Positions 18,613-27,685 of a DNA stretch of 64,000 bases are shown in pieces; positions within the stretch are counted from its first letter, which is position 1, and every line of letters begins with the position of its first letter. Under the pieces are notes generated by a model. That model saw only the letters and a program-made list of their open reading frames with translations, was not told where the DNA came from and did no database searches. This DNA comes from Nitratireductor alexandrii (lineage in GTDB: Bacteria; Pseudomonadota; Alphaproteobacteria; Rhizobiales; Rhizobiaceae): NCBI RefSeq assembly GCF_004000215.1, contig NZ_RBVY01000006.1, positions 195,910-259,909 on the forward strand. The letters run 5' to 3'. The position numbers and the translations under genes are program-made.

Positions 18613-19764
18613 ATGCCGACACCGATGACCGAACCCAGCCCGCCGCTGCTCAAGGATAGTCTCGACCGCGACCGCATGCATGGGATCGCGCGGCGCATGG
18701 CGGCGCTTTGTCCGGATTTCGCGACCGACCGCTTCATCGCCCATGTCACGGACGGGCTCGACCAGCGCGGCATCATGCAGCGCGTGCGGCGGATCGCGAC
18801 CGGCCTGCACGCCGCCCTGCCCGGCGACTTCGAGAACAATGTCAGGCTTCTTCTGGCCTTCGCGCCCGAGGCCGGTCATCCCTTCGTCGCCATCGCCCTG
18901 TCGGATTATGTCGCACTCCACGGCGCGGACCGCTTCGAGCAATCGATGGCGGCGCTGAAGCAACTGACCCGCTACGGCTCGTCCGAATTCGCCATCCGGC
19001 CGTTCCTCGACCGCGATTTGCACCGCACCCTCGCGGTGATGGAAATATGGGCGCGTGATCCGGACGAGCATGTGCGCCGCCTCGCCAGCGAGGGCTGCCG
19101 GCCGCGCCTGCCCTGGTCGTTCCGGCTCAAGGCGCTGACGGCCGATCCGGCGCCCGTCGCCACGATCCTCGCCACGCTGAAAGCCGATCCGAGCCCTTAC
19201 GTACGCAAATCCGTCGCCAACCATTTAAACGACATCGCCAAGGACCATCCTGGCTGGGTGCTGAACCTTCTCGCGGCATGGCCACGCGAGAATCCCCGCA
19301 CCGCCTGGATCGTCAAGCACGGCCTGCGCACACTGATCAAGCAAGGTGACAAGCGCGCCCTGACCCTGATCGGCGCCGGCGCCGCGCCTGTAATCGCTGT
19401 CGAGCGCTTCGCCGTCATCCCGGCCGCGATCGTGCTTGGCGCGCCCGTCGCGATCGAAGCCCGGCTGGTATCGCGCGCCGACACCAGCCAGCGCCTCGTC
19501 GTCGACTACGCCATCCACTATGTCAAAAAGAATGGCGCGACATCGCGAAAGGTTTTCAAGTTCAGGGAAATCGAGCTTGAAGCGGGCCTCGGCGCCACGC
19601 TGACGACCACCCAAACGGTGCGCGACTTCACCACCCGCAAACACCATGCCGGCCGCCACCGCATCGAATTGCTGGTCAACGGCCGGACGCTCGCCGAAAC
19701 GGCCTTCGATCTCGCGCTGGCGGCCGGTGCCGCCGCAACACCCGTGCTCACACGTAACGATTGA
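18613..19764 (+). CDS. alkC: DNA alkylation repair glycosylase, AlkC type with C-terminal Ig-like domain
   Basis: The 383-residue protein has a HEAT-like-repeat N-terminal domain (about residues 1-260) resembling AlkC/AlkD 3-methyladenine glycosylases, with [18 protein letters not shown] around residue 155 and [15 protein letters not shown] around 195. It is followed by a beta-rich segment of about 110 residues that fits the Ig-like domain reported in some AlkC proteins. It would excise alkylated bases without base flipping. The start is uncertain: ATGs at 18577, 18613 and 18625 share the frame, and the best GGAGG lies just after the first. Its end overlaps xylA tail to tail by 17 bp. Confidence 0.85.
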   Translation: MPTPMTEPSPPLLKDSLDRDRMHGIARRMAALCPDFATDRFIAHVTDGLDQRGIMQRVRRIATGLHAALPGDFENNVRLLLAFAPEAGHPFVAIALSDYVALHGADRFEQSMAALKQLTRYGSSEFAIRPFLDRDLHRTLAVMEIWARDPDEHVRRLASEGCRPRLPWSFRLKALTADPAPVATILATLKADPSPYVRKSVANHLNDIAKDHPGWVLNLLAAWPRENPRTAWIVKHGLRTLIKQGDKRALTLIGAGAAPVIAVERFAVIPAAIVLGAPVAIEARLVSRADTSQRLVVDYAIHYVKKNGATSRKVFKFREIELEAGLGATLTTTQTVRDFTTRKHHAGRHRIELLVNGRTLAETAFDLALAAGAAATPVLTRND

Positions 19765-21061
19765 CGACGTTTTCCAGATATTCCTGGCGTCCAGAGCAGG
19801 GGGCCGGTTCGATGCCCTCAGCCTCCACTCGCGCGGCGATCGCCTCCAGCGTGCGCTCGCCGGCAAACATCGCGCGGGCCTCGGCCTGGCTCCAGCCGGC
19901 ATAACGCTCTTCCAGGGGCCCGGCGAGCGCCTCGTCCTCGATCATCGCCGCCGCTGCCATAAGCCCGCGCGCGCAGCAATCCATCCCGCCAATATGGGCA
20001 TAAAGCAGGTCGGCCGGATCGAGCGACTGGCGCCGGAGCTTGGCGTCGAAATTGGTGCCGCCGCTGGTAAACCCGCCGCCGCGCAGGATCTGGTAATAGG
20101 CGAGCGCCATTTCCGGCACGTTGTTGGGGAATTGGTCGGTGTCCCAACCCGACTGGTAGTCGTTGCGGTTCATGTCGATCGAGCCGAAAATGCCGAGCAC
20201 GTTGGCGAGCGCCAGCTCGTGTTCGAAGGAGTGGCCGGCCAGGATGGCGTGGCCCTGTTCGATATTGACCTTGACCTCGTTCTCCAGCCCGTAGCGTTTC
20301 AGGAACCCGTAGACGGTGGCGACATCGTAGTCGTATTGATGCTTGGTCGGCTCCTGCGGCTTCGGCTCGATCAGGATCGCACCCTTGAAACCGATCCGGT
20401 GCTTGTAGTCGACGACCATCGCCAGAAAACGCCCGAGCTGGTCGAGCTCGCGCCGCATGTCGGTGTTGAGCAGCGTCTCGTAGCCTTCGCGCCCGCCCCA
20501 CAGCACATAGTTTTCCCCGCCGAGCTTGAAGGTCGCGTCGATGCAGGCCTTCACCGTCGCCGCCGCGTAGGCGAACACGTCCGGATCGGGATTGGTGGCC
20601 GCGCCGGCCATGTAGCGCCGGTTGGAAAACAGATTGGCCGTACCCCAGAGCAGCTTCACCCCGGTCTCGTTCATCTTGCCGGCCAGGTAGTCGGTGATTT
20701 CGTCGAGCCGCGCCACGCTTTCGCCAAGCGTGGCGCCTTCCGGCCGCAAATCGTGATCGTGGAAGCAGAAATAGGGCGCGCCGAGAATGGAGAACATCTC
20801 GAAGGCGACGTCGGCCTTGAGCCGCGCCTGCGCCATCGAATCTGCCGGGAACCAGGGCCGCTCGAAGGTTTCGCCGCCGAACGGGTCGTTGCCCGGCCAG
20901 ACGAAATTATGCCAGTAGCAGACCGCGAAGCGCAGATGGTCCTCCAGCCGCTTGCCCATCACCACCCGGTCGGGATCGTAGAACCGATAGGCGAGCGGAT
21001 TGGTGCTGTCCGGCCCCTCGTACCCGACCTTGCCGATATCGCCGAAAAACCCGGTGCTCAT
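19748..21061 (-). CDS. xylA: Xylose isomerase
   Basis: The 437-residue isomerase has the catalytic [10 protein letters not shown] around residue 100 and the metal-binding [16 protein letters not shown] around residue 232, both diagnostic. It converts D-xylose to D-xylulose. The ATG at 21061 has AAGGAGC just upstream; a longer open frame is ignored. It follows xylB by 34 bp in the same direction. No xylose transporter or XylR is next to it. Confidence 0.97.
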   Translation of the reverse strand: MSTGFFGDIGKVGYEGPDSTNPLAYRFYDPDRVVMGKRLEDHLRFAVCYWHNFVWPGNDPFGGETFERPWFPADSMAQARLKADVAFEMFSILGAPYFCFHDHDLRPEGATLGESVARLDEITDYLAGKMNETGVKLLWGTANLFSNRRYMAGAATNPDPDVFAYAAATVKACIDATFKLGGENYVLWGGREGYETLLNTDMRRELDQLGRFLAMVVDYKHRIGFKGAILIEPKPQEPTKHQYDYDVATVYGFLKRYGLENEVKVNIEQGHAILAGHSFEHELALANVLGIFGSIDMNRNDYQSGWDTDQFPNNVPEMALAYYQILRGGGFTSGGTNFDAKLRRQSLDPADLLYAHIGGMDCCARGLMAAAAMIEDEALAGPLEERYAGWSQAEARAMFAGERTLEAIAARVEAEGIEPAPCSGRQEYLENVVNRYV

Positions 21062-21095
21062 GTCGTTGCTCCTTTCGATTGGACGCTGGCGCGGT

Positions 21096-22547
21096 TCACA
21101 TCGTCCCCCGGATCGCCGGATAAAGCGCCCGGAAGCGCGCATAGGCCTCGTCGAAGGCGCCGCGCAGCCGGCTTTCCGGCTCGACCGTCGCCGCGGTCGG
21201 CGGGGGCGCGCACACCGCATGGGGATCGGCCCCCTCGGCCGCGATCAGTCCCAGCCGCGCGGCGCCGAACGCAGCCCCGAAATCGCCCTCGGCGGGCAGG
21301 TCGACCGGCAGGCCGAGCGCGGTCGCGATCGCCTTCAGCCAATAGACCGAGCGCGATCCGCCGCCGATCGCCGTCACCCGGGACAGATGCGTACCGGCCG
21401 CCTCGAGAGCTTCGAGACTGTCGCGCAGCGCGAACGCCACGCCCTCCAGCACGGCCCGCGTCAGCGCCGGGCGGTCGCTCTCGTGGCCGAGGCCGGAAAA
21501 GACGCCGCGGATGACGGCATCGTTATGCGGCGTGCGCTCGCCCGACAGATAGGGCAGGAAGGACACGCTGCCCGGCGCCTGCAGCGCTTCGCCGAGTTCG
21601 CCCGTCAGATCGCTGGCCGTCCGGCCGGTAATACCGGCCAGCCAGTTGAGCGAATCCGTCGCCGATAGGATCACGCCCATCTGGTGCCAGGACGCGGGCA
21701 ACGCGTGGCAGAATGTGTGGACCGCCCCTTCGGGGTTGGGCAGATACCGCGCATTGGCCGCGAACAGGACGCCCGACGTGCCCAGCGAGACGAAGGCCTG
21801 TCCCGCCCGTACCGCACCCATGCCGCAGGCCGAGGCAGCGTTGTCGCCCGCCCCGCCGGCAACGATCACGTCCGCGCCCATGCCCCATTCCGCCGCCAGT
21901 TCCGCGCGCAGCGTTCCGCTGCGTTCGGTGCCCTCGACCAGCGCCGGCATGTGGTCGACGCCAAGCCCGGTGGCCGCCAGTAACGTATCCGACCAGCGCC
22001 TGTTCCCGACGTCGAGCCACGCAGTGCCGGCCGCGTCCGACATCTCGGAACAATGCGTGCCGGTCAGCCACAGTCGCAAATAGTCCTTCGGCAACAACAC
22101 CTTGCGCACGCGCTCGAACAGCGCCGGCTCGTTGTCACGCATCCAGGCGAGCTTCGGCGCGGTGAATCCGGGAAAGACGATGTTGCCGGTGATCTTGCGA
22201 AAGCGCGGATTGGCGTCGAGCAGCGCCGCCTGCCGGTGGCTGCGCGTGTCGTTCCAAAGAATCGCCGGCCGCAGCGGCCGATCGTCCGCGCCGAGCGCGG
22301 TTGCCCCGTGCATCTGGCCCGAAAGGCCGATGCCGCGCACGGCGGCAAGCGCGGCCGCATGGTCCGATTTGAGCCCGTCCAGCGCCGCTCGCGTCGCCGC
22401 GATCCACCAGTCCGGTTCCTGCTCCGACCAGCCGGGATGCAGCCGCGACACCTGAAGCGCGCCCGTCGCCGACGCAATGACGGCCTGGCTCTCATCGACC
22501 AGCAGCGCCTTAACCCCCGACGTGCCGAGGTCGAGCCCCAGATACAT
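21096..22547 (-). CDS. xylB: Xylulokinase
   Basis: The 483-residue FGGY-family sugar kinase begins with [18 protein letters not shown] (phosphate-binding loop) and includes [11 protein letters not shown] around residue 75 and [17 protein letters not shown] near 400. It phosphorylates D-xylulose to xylulose 5-phosphate. The ATG at 22547 is preceded by GAGGACGGAG. The 163-bp region before it carries a FadR-like palindrome. Confidence 0.96.
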   Translation of the reverse strand: MYLGLDLGTSGVKALLVDESQAVIASATGALQVSRLHPGWSEQEPDWWIAATRAALDGLKSDHAAALAAVRGIGLSGQMHGATALGADDRPLRPAILWNDTRSHRQAALLDANPRFRKITGNIVFPGFTAPKLAWMRDNEPALFERVRKVLLPKDYLRLWLTGTHCSEMSDAAGTAWLDVGNRRWSDTLLAATGLGVDHMPALVEGTERSGTLRAELAAEWGMGADVIVAGGAGDNAASACGMGAVRAGQAFVSLGTSGVLFAANARYLPNPEGAVHTFCHALPASWHQMGVILSATDSLNWLAGITGRTASDLTGELGEALQAPGSVSFLPYLSGERTPHNDAVIRGVFSGLGHESDRPALTRAVLEGVAFALRDSLEALEAAGTHLSRVTAIGGGSRSVYWLKAIATALGLPVDLPAEGDFGAAFGAARLGLIAAEGADPHAVCAPPPTAATVEPESRLRGAFDEAYARFRALYPAIRGTM

Positions 22548-22607
22548 GTCTCCGTCCTCCCATCGACGCCGCGCCCCGGCGCACAAACGTCGTTTTCGCG
22601 CCCCAAT

Positions 22608-22620
22608 CTGGTCAGACCAG
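22608..22620. promoter_or_regulatory. GntR/FadR-type operator upstream of xylBA
   Basis: CTGGTCAGACCAG is a perfect 13-bp palindrome with the TGGTC-N-GACCA pattern used by FadR-subgroup GntR regulators. It lies 61 bp before the xylB ATG. The only GntR protein in the window is the one at 15094-15786. Confidence 0.55.
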
Positions 22621-22686
22621 TTTACGCCGCGCACAGTCATAGCAAATCTGCCGGCGATGAGAACCGGTCGAATGCCAATTCGCGCT

Positions 22687-22711
22687 ATTTTTTTCGTGTC
22701 TCGGAAAAAAT
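22687..22711 (-). terminator. AT stem-loop after the TTC38-like gene
   Basis: TTTTTTC and GAAAAAA arms with an 8-base loop begin at the stop codon of the TTC38-like gene. The A/T arms are unusual here. The element may attenuate read-through into xylB or form part of the xylB promoter region. Confidence 0.35.
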
Positions 22712-24042
22712 CAAGGGGCCATCGCCGGCAAAGCCTGGGCGCGGCGCAGCAGAAGATCGGAAAACGGGCTTTGCGGCCTGAGTGCGTGCCGTTCGGCCGC
22801 GAGCGCAAAAGCGAGCGGACGCTCGCCGGCGCGCAAGGCCGCCTCCATCAGCGTCAGGTCGAGCACGTCGCGCTGGGCATGGCTGCCGCCGAAGCGGTGT
22901 GCGATCGCCCGGATCGGTTTCAGGAGTTCGATCGCCGTGCGGTGGTCGCCGTCGGCGAAGGCCCGGATCGCCAGGCTGGCGGGATGGCCGACATCGCGCG
23001 TGAAGGCGGCGTTGTCGCCGCCGCTTTCGATCGCCGCGCGCTGCGCCTCGAGCAGGTTTGCGGCCAGGTCGCCGCGCCCGGCGCCGGCAAAGGCCATCAT
23101 CGCGTGCACGTCGTTGAAGGCGTAATTGGCCGCGCCGGCGAACGGCGCCCACAATTCGGCCAACTGTTCCCAGCGTCCGCCGGTATCGACGCCGCGCAGG
23201 AAAAGCCGCCACAGGATCGCCGAGGCGTCGACCATGTTGAGCGCGACCGCGCTTTCGCCGCCGCGGATCGGTCCGTCATAAAGCGCCAGCACCTCGTCAG
23301 TTTCGCCGAGATCGAAATGAAACAGCGCCAGATGCCACCAATTGTGGACCTGGAAAAAGCTCTCCGCCGTCCAGTTGTCGGGATTGGCCCGCATCCAGGC
23401 GATTCCGTCGGCCTGGCGGCTTTGCATCTCCATGACATGCGCCACCGCATGCTGGCCCCAGCCGTCGCGCGGTTCCAGTTCCACCGCTTGGCGCCCGCTC
23501 GCTTCCGCGCGCGCATAATCGCCGGTTTCCTCAAGCCCAAACGCATGCGCGCTCAACAGGGCGTGATAGCCGGGCATCGCCGCATCCCAGGCCGGCAGGG
23601 CGCGGGCGATGCGGTCGCGCAGCATGCGCGCGTTTCCGGTGAAGAAGTCGATCTGATGACCGGCCTGGAGCGCCAGCGCGTCGCGCGGCATTTCGATGGT
23701 CAGATCTTCCAGCAAGAGTCCCGCCCGGTGCCACTGGCCTTGCGCCAGGGCGCCCAGCGCTGCGACGTGACCGGCCTCGCGTGCCGTCATCGGCAGGGCG
23801 CGGGCCGCCTCGAAACAGCGCCGCGCGACCTTGGTGGCTTCCGGCTCGGTGGCCAGCCCGTAGAGCCAGCCCTTCAGCACATGCGCCATGACGAAAGCCG
23901 GGCTGGCGGCCAAGGCACGTTCGACCGCGTCGACCGGATCGCCGGCGAAGCGCTGCAGTGCCGCAAGTCCGGTCTCGTAATCCTCGGCACTGTCGGCACT
24001 CGCACCCGATAGCGCGAAGCCGAGCCGGTCGTGCACCGTCAT
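22711..24042 (-). CDS. Tetratricopeptide-repeat protein of the TTC38 family
   Basis: The 443-residue protein is made of paired helices with TPR-like spacing and carries the TTC38-type segment GWGQHAVAHVMEMQSRQADGI around residue 195, followed by HNWWHLALFHFDLG. No signal peptide or membrane helix is seen, so it is probably cytoplasmic. Bacterial members have no assigned biochemical role. It starts 4 bp after the LysE exporter gene and is likely co-transcribed with it. Confidence 0.85.
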   Translation of the reverse strand: MTVHDRLGFALSGASADSAEDYETGLAALQRFAGDPVDAVERALAASPAFVMAHVLKGWLYGLATEPEATKVARRCFEAARALPMTAREAGHVAALGALAQGQWHRAGLLLEDLTIEMPRDALALQAGHQIDFFTGNARMLRDRIARALPAWDAAMPGYHALLSAHAFGLEETGDYARAEASGRQAVELEPRDGWGQHAVAHVMEMQSRQADGIAWMRANPDNWTAESFFQVHNWWHLALFHFDLGETDEVLALYDGPIRGGESAVALNMVDASAILWRLFLRGVDTGGRWEQLAELWAPFAGAANYAFNDVHAMMAFAGAGRGDLAANLLEAQRAAIESGGDNAAFTRDVGHPASLAIRAFADGDHRTAIELLKPIRAIAHRFGGSHAQRDVLDLTLMEAALRAGERPLAFALAAERHALRPQSPFSDLLLRRAQALPAMAP

Positions 24043-24046
24043 CGCC

Positions 24047-24670
24047 CTACTGGCCCGAGCGTGTCACCGCCGTGGCGATGCCGGCGCCGACGAGCAGCGT
24101 ACCGCCGGTGCGATTGAAGATCGACACGATGCGCGGGTTTCTGACCGCGGCACGCGCCCGCGAGGCAGCCAGCGCATAACCAAGCGCATTGGCGAAGGCC
24201 AGCGCCAGGAAAGTCGCCTCGAAAATCGCCATTTGCAGCCAGAAATCGCCCTGCCGGTCGAGAAACTGCGGCAGGAAAGCGACAAAAAATGTAATACTCT
24301 TGGGATTGAGCGCCGTCACCAGCCAGGCATGGCCAAGCATCTTGCCCGCCGCCGCCGCATCCTTGCGCGGCTGCGCATCGAGATTGGCACCGGCGCGAAA
24401 CAGCTTGACGCCGAGATAGATCAGATAGGCCGCGCCGGCCCATTTCACGATCGTGAAGATTGTGGCCGACGTCATCAGCAGCGCGCCGATGCCCAGCATC
24501 GACAGCGTCATCGCCGTGAAATCGCCGAGCGCCACGCCGAACGCCATCGGCAGCGCCGCACGCCACCCCTGGCCGAGTGCATAGGACACCACCAGCAGGA
24601 TGGTCGGCCCGGGAATGATAAGCAGAACCGCCGAAGCGGCCGCAAAGGCAAGCCATGTTTCGAAGACCAC
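24047..24670 (-). CDS. LysE/RhtB-family amino acid exporter
   Basis: The 207-residue inner-membrane protein begins with a hydrophobic segment ending in the family motif IPGPTILLVVSYALGQG and has several further hydrophobic segments. It would export amino acids or their derivatives by proton exchange. The start is a GTG at 24670 with AGGAG six bases upstream, which gives the usual LysE N-terminus; a TTG further upstream has no such site. Confidence 0.92.
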   Translation of the reverse strand: MVFETWLAFAAASAVLLIIPGPTILLVVSYALGQGWRAALPMAFGVALGDFTAMTLSMLGIGALLMTSATIFTIVKWAGAAYLIYLGVKLFRAGANLDAQPRKDAAAAGKMLGHAWLVTALNPKSITFFVAFLPQFLDRQGDFWLQMAIFEATFLALAFANALGYALAASRARAAVRNPRIVSIFNRTGGTLLVGAGIATAVTRSGQ

Positions 24671-24839
24671 TGTTTGCTCCTGTGCTGACGACAGCAATTC
24701 ACGGCGCGGCGCGACTGTAAAGGGCCGTGCGCCGCTTTGAGGCGACCGGCTACCGGACCAGCCCTAGCACGGGGGACCGCGCCTGCGAATGTCCCAACAC
24801 GTCGCCGCCTCTGGACCACCCGATTTTGGCGCCCGGCAC

Positions 24840-24868
24840 TTGTTGGTCGATCGGATCCCAAGCATATT
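24840..24868 (+). promoter_or_regulatory. Orphan sigma-70-type promoter
   Basis: TTGTTG (24840-24845) and CATATT (24863-24868) are exactly 17 bp apart. Transcription would start near 24875. No protein gene starts between here and the terminator at 24960-24988. Confidence 0.55.
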
Positions 24869-24874
24869 AGAAGT

Positions 24875-24988
24875 CGCTCATCGGGTCTTTACCTCCCGTT
24901 TTGACCCCGTGGGTGTTCTCCTCTGGAGGTCTTGCCCGGAAAGGCACTTCCAAGCTTCGGGCCGGATCGCGAGATCCGGCCATTTTTT
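24875..24988 (+). ncRNA. Predicted small RNA in the lysE-phosphoribosyltransferase gap
   Basis: A promoter ends 7 bp before, and a strong intrinsic terminator closes the unit, giving a transcript of about 115 nt with no evident reading frame. The first hairpin pairs GGGTC (24883-24887) with GACCC (24903-24907) and displays CCTCCC in its 15-nt loop. A second CTCCTC stretch lies at 24918-24923. Such exposed anti-Shine-Dalgarno motifs are usual in trans-acting alphaproteobacterial sRNAs such as the AbcR and alpha-r families. I cannot assign it to a named family. The remainder of the 24671-25099 gap shows nothing else. Confidence 0.5.
24960..24988 (+). terminator. Intrinsic terminator of the predicted small RNA
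   Basis: GGCCGGATC-GCGA-GATCCGGCC is a perfect 9-bp stem with a 4-base loop, followed one base later by six T residues. It precedes the phosphoribosyltransferase gene by 111 bp and does not follow any protein gene on this strand. Confidence 0.85.
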
Positions 24989-25099
24989 CAGCAACGCCTT
25001 TCATCCCGCGCCGCTTTCGGTCGCCAGGCCGTCCCCGACGGGGCTTGGCAGCGCGCCTCATTTCGCTCACCCTAGGCGCGATCACGGGAGGGAACGACG

Positions 25100-25753
25100 A
25101 TGTTCCGGGATCGGCGCGAGGCGGGCCGTGTGCTCGCCGCCGAAATCGCGATGACAGCGCCGGATCGGCCGGTGGTGCTGGCCCTGCCGCGCGGCGGCCT
25201 CCCCGTCGCGGCGGAAATCGCCCGCGCCCTGAAAGCCCCGCTCGACATTCTCGTCGTCCGCAAGGTCGGCGCTCCCGACAATCCGGAGCTGGCGCTCGCC
25301 GCGCTGGTCGACGGCGATCCGCCCGACCTCGTGGCCAATGACGAGATTGTCGCGGCCTACGGGCTCGACCCGGCCGGCCTCGAGGCGCTTGCCCGGCACG
25401 AACGGCCGGAACTTGAGCGCCGGCGGCAAACCTATCGCGGCACCCGCAAGCCGGTCGACGTCGCCGGCCGCACGGTGATCCTCGTCGACGACGGCGTGGC
25501 CACCGGCACCACGGTAAAGGCTGCGCTCCGCGCCCTGGCCCGCCGCCGCCCGGCGCGTGTGATCCTCGCCGTTCCGGTCGCCCCACCGGAGGTGATCGCG
25601 GCATTGACGCGCGAGGCGGATCTGGTGGTGTGCCCGCGCCAGCCCGACCGCTTCCGGGCCTTGAGCCTGCATTATCGCGATTTCCCGCAGCTTACGGACC
25701 GCGAAGTGCTGGAGATTCTGGCCGAGGCCGGACCGGCCGATACCGCCCACTAG
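25100..25753 (+). CDS. Phosphoribosyltransferase-domain protein
   Basis: The 217-residue protein has a type I PRTase fold with the PRPP-binding motif VILVDDGVATGTT around residue 130, and an N-terminal LALPRGGLPVAAEIARAL segment. The GGGAGGG ribosome-binding site precedes the ATG closely. This COG1926-like group has no firm substrate. It stands alone between the predicted sRNA and ctaB. Confidence 0.88.
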   Translation: MFRDRREAGRVLAAEIAMTAPDRPVVLALPRGGLPVAAEIARALKAPLDILVVRKVGAPDNPELALAALVDGDPPDLVANDEIVAAYGLDPAGLEALARHERPELERRRQTYRGTRKPVDVAGRTVILVDDGVATGTTVKAALRALARRRPARVILAVPVAPPEVIAALTREADLVVCPRQPDRFRALSLHYRDFPQLTDREVLEILAEAGPADTAH

Positions 25754-25834
25754 CGGGGCGCGCGAGGCCGGCTGCGCGTTGCAATTGCAACCGGAGCTGG
25801 CTACGCTGACCCGCGTCCATGAAAGGCATCGCGC

Positions 25835-26770
25835 ATGCCGGTGACCCACGAACCCCTTGGCGGTCAACGCCTGCTGTTCGGGCGGACGACGCTGATAGAC
25901 CTTTTGGCGCTGGTCAAGCCGCGCGTCATGGTACTTGCCGTTTTTACCGCTCTTGTCGGGCTTGTCGTGGCGCCGGGGGCGCTGCCTCCCATCCAGGCGC
26001 TGGTGGCGATTGGCGCCATCGCGATCGGCGCCGGCGGCGCGGGAGCGCTCAACATGTGGTACGACGCCGACATCGACGCGGCCATGGCGCGCACGCGTCA
26101 GCGTCCCCTACCGCGCGGACGGGTCACGCCAACGGCCGCGCTGATCTTCGGCCTGACCCTGTCGGTCTGTGGAACCGTGCTTCTGGTTGCGGCCGCCAAC
26201 GGGCTCGCAGCAATGCTGCTTGCCTTCACCATCTTTTTCTACGCCGTCGTCTACACAATCTGGCTCAAGCGCCGAACGCCGCAGAACATTGTCATCGGCG
26301 GCGCCGCCGGCGCCCTGCCGCCGGTGATCGGCTGGGCCGCTTCCGCCGGCTCGCTGGGAGCGGAAGCGGCGGTGCTGTTCCTGATCGTCTTCCTGTGGAC
26401 ACCGCCGCACTTCTGGGCGCTGGCGCTGCTGCGCGAGCACGACTATAAGCGGGCCAGCATCCCGATGATGCCCAACGTGGCCGGATCGGCATCCACCCGC
26501 CGGCAAATATTTGCCTATGCGCTCGCAACCGCGTTCACCGGCGTTCTGCCCTGGCCGCTGGGTTTCGCCGGACCCGTGTTCGGGCTGGGCGCGGTCGCAC
26601 TCGGCGCCGGCCTCATCGGCAAGGCGTGGTTGACACTCAAGCCGCCGCGCACATCGGGCCCGGCGCGCGCCGAACGCCGGCTGTTCGCCTACTCGATTAT
26701 CTATCTTTTCGCGCTATTTGCGCTGCTTTTGACCGACACGGTCGCCACGCGCGCGCTGATTGCCGGTTGA
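25835..26770 (+). CDS. ctaB: Protoheme IX farnesyltransferase (heme O synthase)
   Basis: The 311-residue UbiA-type membrane enzyme has the first Asp-rich motif [15 protein letters not shown] around residue 70 and [10 protein letters not shown] around residue 190. It farnesylates heme b to heme o, the precursor of heme a for the oxidase encoded 4 kb away. In many rhizobia ctaB lies inside the cox operon; here it stands apart on the opposite strand. Confidence 0.96.
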   Translation: MPVTHEPLGGQRLLFGRTTLIDLLALVKPRVMVLAVFTALVGLVVAPGALPPIQALVAIGAIAIGAGGAGALNMWYDADIDAAMARTRQRPLPRGRVTPTAALIFGLTLSVCGTVLLVAAANGLAAMLLAFTIFFYAVVYTIWLKRRTPQNIVIGGAAGALPPVIGWAASAGSLGAEAAVLFLIVFLWTPPHFWALALLREHDYKRASIPMMPNVAGSASTRRQIFAYALATAFTGVLPWPLGFAGPVFGLGAVALGAGLIGKAWLTLKPPRTSGPARAERRLFAYSIIYLFALFALLLTDTVATRALIAG

Positions 26771-26852
26771 GACCGGCGGCGTGCGGGCATCGTCCACAAA
26801 ACCCGGCCAGGCGGTTGCGCCCGGCCGGGACAGGATCGGCCCTATCTATCCG

Positions 26853-27248
26853 TCAGGGTTTCGGGTCGGCCTCCAGATAGGCGATCACATTGGCGATGTC
26901 CTCGTCCTTCTTCAGGCCGGGAAACGCCATCTTGCCCTTGGGAAGCACAGCCTTCGGATCGCGCAGATAGGCGGTGAGGTTCTCCTCGTCCCAGACCAGG
27001 CCGTCGGCGCCGGCTTCCTTGATGTTGGCCGAATAGCGCGGCTGGAAATCCTCCAGCGAACCGGCGGTCCGGCCGACGACCCCCACGAGATGCGGCCCGA
27101 CCTTGTTCTTCTCGTTCTCCGCGTCGTGGCAGGCCCTGCATTTGTTGAACACTTTCTTTCCGGCCGCAGCGTCGGCGGCGAACGCGGCCGGCGACATCGT
27201 CATGGCAAGGCCGAGACACGTCCCGGTGAGCAGAATCTTCAAGGTCAT
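26853..27248 (-). CDS. Periplasmic class I cytochrome c
   Basis: The 131-residue protein has a signal peptide ending at AFAAD (about residue 25), the heme-binding motif CRACH around residue 39, and a distal Met in KMAFPGL near residue 107. This is the layout of cytochrome c550/c2 electron carriers. The ATG at 27248 is the only start giving the signal peptide. It could feed the terminal oxidase encoded nearby. Confidence 0.94.
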   Translation of the reverse strand: MTLKILLTGTCLGLAMTMSPAAFAADAAAGKKVFNKCRACHDAENEKNKVGPHLVGVVGRTAGSLEDFQPRYSANIKEAGADGLVWDEENLTAYLRDPKAVLPKGKMAFPGLKKDEDIANVIAYLEADPKP

Positions 27249-27387
27249 GGCGGGCAGTCCTCCAGATTTGGTTATCGTTTCGGCCGGAACCAGCACCGCA
27301 CCGGCGCTCGACAGCGTCCGGCACCAAGGCCACCGACCGGGTCTGCACGATGGCGCGAACACGCCACACGACGCACGACGAGGCGGG

Positions 27388-27468
27388 TCACAGTCCCCCC
27401 ATAGCAAACCCGATCAGGAGGAGGATTGCCAGACCGATCCCGATCAACAGCAATTGACTGCGATCCAT
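27388..27468 (-). CDS. 26-residue single-helix membrane peptide
   Basis: The ATG at 27468 is preceded by GGGAGG six bases upstream. The frame runs 26 codons: four polar residues (MDRS), then an uninterrupted run of Leu, Ile, Gly, Ala and Phe forming one membrane helix, ending MGGL before TGA. It lies 139 bp upstream of the cytochrome c gene on the same strand and close to oxidase genes. Tiny helices are known as accessory subunits of terminal oxidases (CydX, CydH). I do not recognise this one, and its link to respiration is only positional. Confidence 0.55.
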   Translation of the reverse strand: MDRSQLLLIGIGLAILLLIGFAMGGL

Positions 27469-27685
27469 CGCCGACCTCCCGAGCCGCCGTTGCGTTCTGC
27501 AAGGTTAGCCAAGATCGACGGAGCACGCCAGCGCAGCCATGCGCCCGACCGCACAAAAATCAGCGACAAAATGCCTGCATCGGGGTATGGTGACTAAGGC
27601 AGGTCGCGGATTTCGCGTGACCGGACCCGCCAGAAGGCGGCACAGCGAACCGCACCCCCCAGGACACGATCCAGGAGGAGTGGTC

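Noticed and set aside
26771-26852. A CCCGGCC/GGCCGGG pair between convergent ctaB and the cytochrome c gene as a terminator
   Set aside because: It has a 7-bp stem with a long loop and no T-run. The evidence is too weak to list.
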